A stretch of DNA of 64,000 nt from JBBIRG01 sp964410965 (GTDB lineage: Bacteria > CLD3 > SB21 > JBBIRG01). A program made the position numbers and the translations under genes. The stretch is from assembly GCA_964410965.1 (NCBI GenBank), contig CAYPIY010000005.1, positions 1 to 64,000 of the forward strand. The letters run 5' to 3'. The notes below the pieces were generated by a model that saw nothing but the letters and a program-made list of their open reading frames with translations, was not told the origin of the DNA and made no database searches. Positions 63,019 to 64,000 of the stretch are shown here, piece by piece (the stretch's first letter is position 1; each line of letters opens with the position of its first letter).

Positions 63019-64000
63019 ATGCATAAGATTTTGCCAAAAAAACAAAAAATCAAAATCCTGAATGTCCTTCACACCGCAAAATTGGGAGGTACAGAGCGTC
63101 ATGTCCTTCTAAATTCGGAATACATGAACCGTGACCTGTTTCATTTCAGTGTTCTGATGTTTGAACATGGGGACATGGAAAAACTTCTTCAGGATTTGGG
63201 GATCGATGTTTTTGTGATTGAAAGAAAGAGTCGGTTAAGCGTAATTCATTTATATAAAATCGCCTGGTTGATCCTGAAAAATAAAATTGACATTATCCAT
63301 ACTCATACGTCTACCTCTTCGCGCCTGATCGGCCAACTGCTGGGAAAAAAAACGATTGAAACTCGGCACGGCATCGGACTTACGGATGAAGAATATCTCG
63401 CATTATCCACCAAAAAAATAATCTATGAAAAATGCAAAGAACGGCTCGCTCATTATATTATCACCGTATCTCAATACGACCGTGAAAAATTAATTAACGC
63501 CTTTCATTATAAACCCGGGAAAGTTCATGTCATCTACAACGGTGTTTCCGTGGAAACCATCCGTGAATTGTCTCAAACAAATCCGGGCGATGCTTCAAAA
63601 TATTTTAAGACAACCAATTCTTTCATCCTTGGATGTGTTTCACGGCTCTCCCCTCAGAAAGGTTTATCCTATCTCATTGAAGCACTCCCTGCAGTCATAC
63701 AAAAACATCAAAACGTTCAATTAGTAATAGTCGGCGATGGTGAAGAGCGAAATTCTCTCAAGCATCGTGTTAATTCCCTGGGAATGAATGACCATGTCGT
63801 TTTCACCGGTTATATCAATAATTCTTTCTATATTCTGTCAAAATTTGATATATTTCTGTCACCGTCTTTATGGGAAGGTATCCCCTATTCGATCATGGAA
63901 GCAATGGCTTTGGGAAAACCCGTTATAACGACCCGTATTATGGGTATGCCGGAAATTGTCGAAGATGGGATTAACGGATACCTGGTCGAAACCAGAAATC
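63019..64000 (+). CDS. Family 4 glycosyltransferase, cut by the window edge
   Basis: An open frame from ATG 63019 continues beyond the right end; 327 codons are visible. 'VLHTAKLGGTERHVLL', 'IIHTHTSTSSRLIGQL', 'GCVSRLSPQKGLSYLIEA' and 'SPSLWEGIPYSIMEAMALG' identify a GT-B family 4 enzyme, homologous to the preceding one. Its composition is closer to the host average than that of the preceding six genes, so it may lie outside the exchanged cassette. The C-terminal end is missing only because the window stops. Confidence 0.9.
   Translation, partial: MHKILPKKQKIKILNVLHTAKLGGTERHVLLNSEYMNRDLFHFSVLMFEHGDMEKLLQDLGIDVFVIERKSRLSVIHLYKIAWLILKNKIDIIHTHTSTSSRLIGQLLGKKTIETRHGIGLTDEEYLALSTKKIIYEKCKERLAHYIITVSQYDREKLINAFHYKPGKVHVIYNGVSVETIRELSQTNPGDASKYFKTTNSFILGCVSRLSPQKGLSYLIEALPAVIQKHQNVQLVIVGDGEERNSLKHRVNSLGMNDHVVFTGYINNSFYILSKFDIFLSPSLWEGIPYSIMEAMALGKPVITTRIMGMPEIVEDGINGYLVETRN

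Overview
The window looks like the chromosome of a Gram-negative, respiring, motile or chemotactic bacterium of the FCB (Fibrobacterota-Chlorobiota-Bacteroidota) assemblage, probably an uncultured or deep lineage such as those near Ignavibacteriota, Calditrichota or KSB1. The signs are two secreted beta-helix proteins that end in a type IX-style C-terminal sorting domain (NYPNPFNP motif), a FISUMP-domain protein, lipid A genes (lpxK and a DUF374 acyltransferase), pieces of alternative complex III, and promoters that fit either the sigma70 or the Bacteroidota-like pattern. This placement is inferred from gene families, not from a marker tree. I saw no tRNA, rRNA, transposase or CRISPR array.

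Layout. 1-7561: a 2208-residue secreted parallel beta-helix protein and a small TPR-like lipoprotein. 7617-8990: pepT as a single unit. 9039-14293: a small exported protein on the minus strand, then acyltransferase, lpxK, a sigma54 response regulator, a MEMO-family protein and a membrane protein. 14320-16139: a MuiA-family protein with its own promoter. 16161-18976 (minus): a 51-residue membrane protein, a GAF-GAF-PP2C phosphatase and a DoxX/thioredoxin-like membrane protein. 19023-19201: an unassigned, strongly self-complementary segment. 19329-21147: hrcA-grpE. 21177-23391 (minus): a FISUMP protein, an outer-membrane protein and a 5'-truncated copy of that protein. 23456-27217: actD-actE-actF, a small membrane protein and heme A synthase. 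27331-32115 (minus): a chemoreceptor, then a MacB-like permease and MacA-like adaptor. 32352-33071: a Spy/CpxP-like protein. 33167-36863: gatC-pyrG-nadB. 37072-40536: an esterase, a SnoaL-like lipoprotein and a second sorted beta-helix protein.

From 40921 to the right edge everything is on the plus strand. A strong promoter opens the phospholipid and fatty-acid operon (yceD-rpmF-plsX-fabH-fabD-fabG-acpP-fabF-rnc). After a 17-base gap this runs into a surface-polysaccharide locus: two nucleotide-sugar dehydrogenases, a UDP-GlcNAc 2-epimerase, a LegB-like dehydratase, a sugar nucleotidyltransferase, a Wza-like export protein, a Wzz-like protein, a Wzy-like polymerase, a Wzx-like flippase and four glycosyltransferases, the last cut by the window edge. 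Sugar precursors are made by the first block, while repeat-unit assembly, flipping, polymerisation and export are encoded by the second. The stretch from about 55298 to 63010 is conspicuously AT-rich compared with both flanks and looks like an exchangeable serotype-type cassette.

The points most worth a second look are the folded intergenic element at 19023-19201; the junction near 23391-23456, where a 5'-truncated gene meets an alternative complex III cluster lacking actABC; the AT-rich polysaccharide cassette; the promoter-embedded tandem repeat upstream of hrcA, where no CIRCE element is visible; and the hairpin between acpP and fabF.
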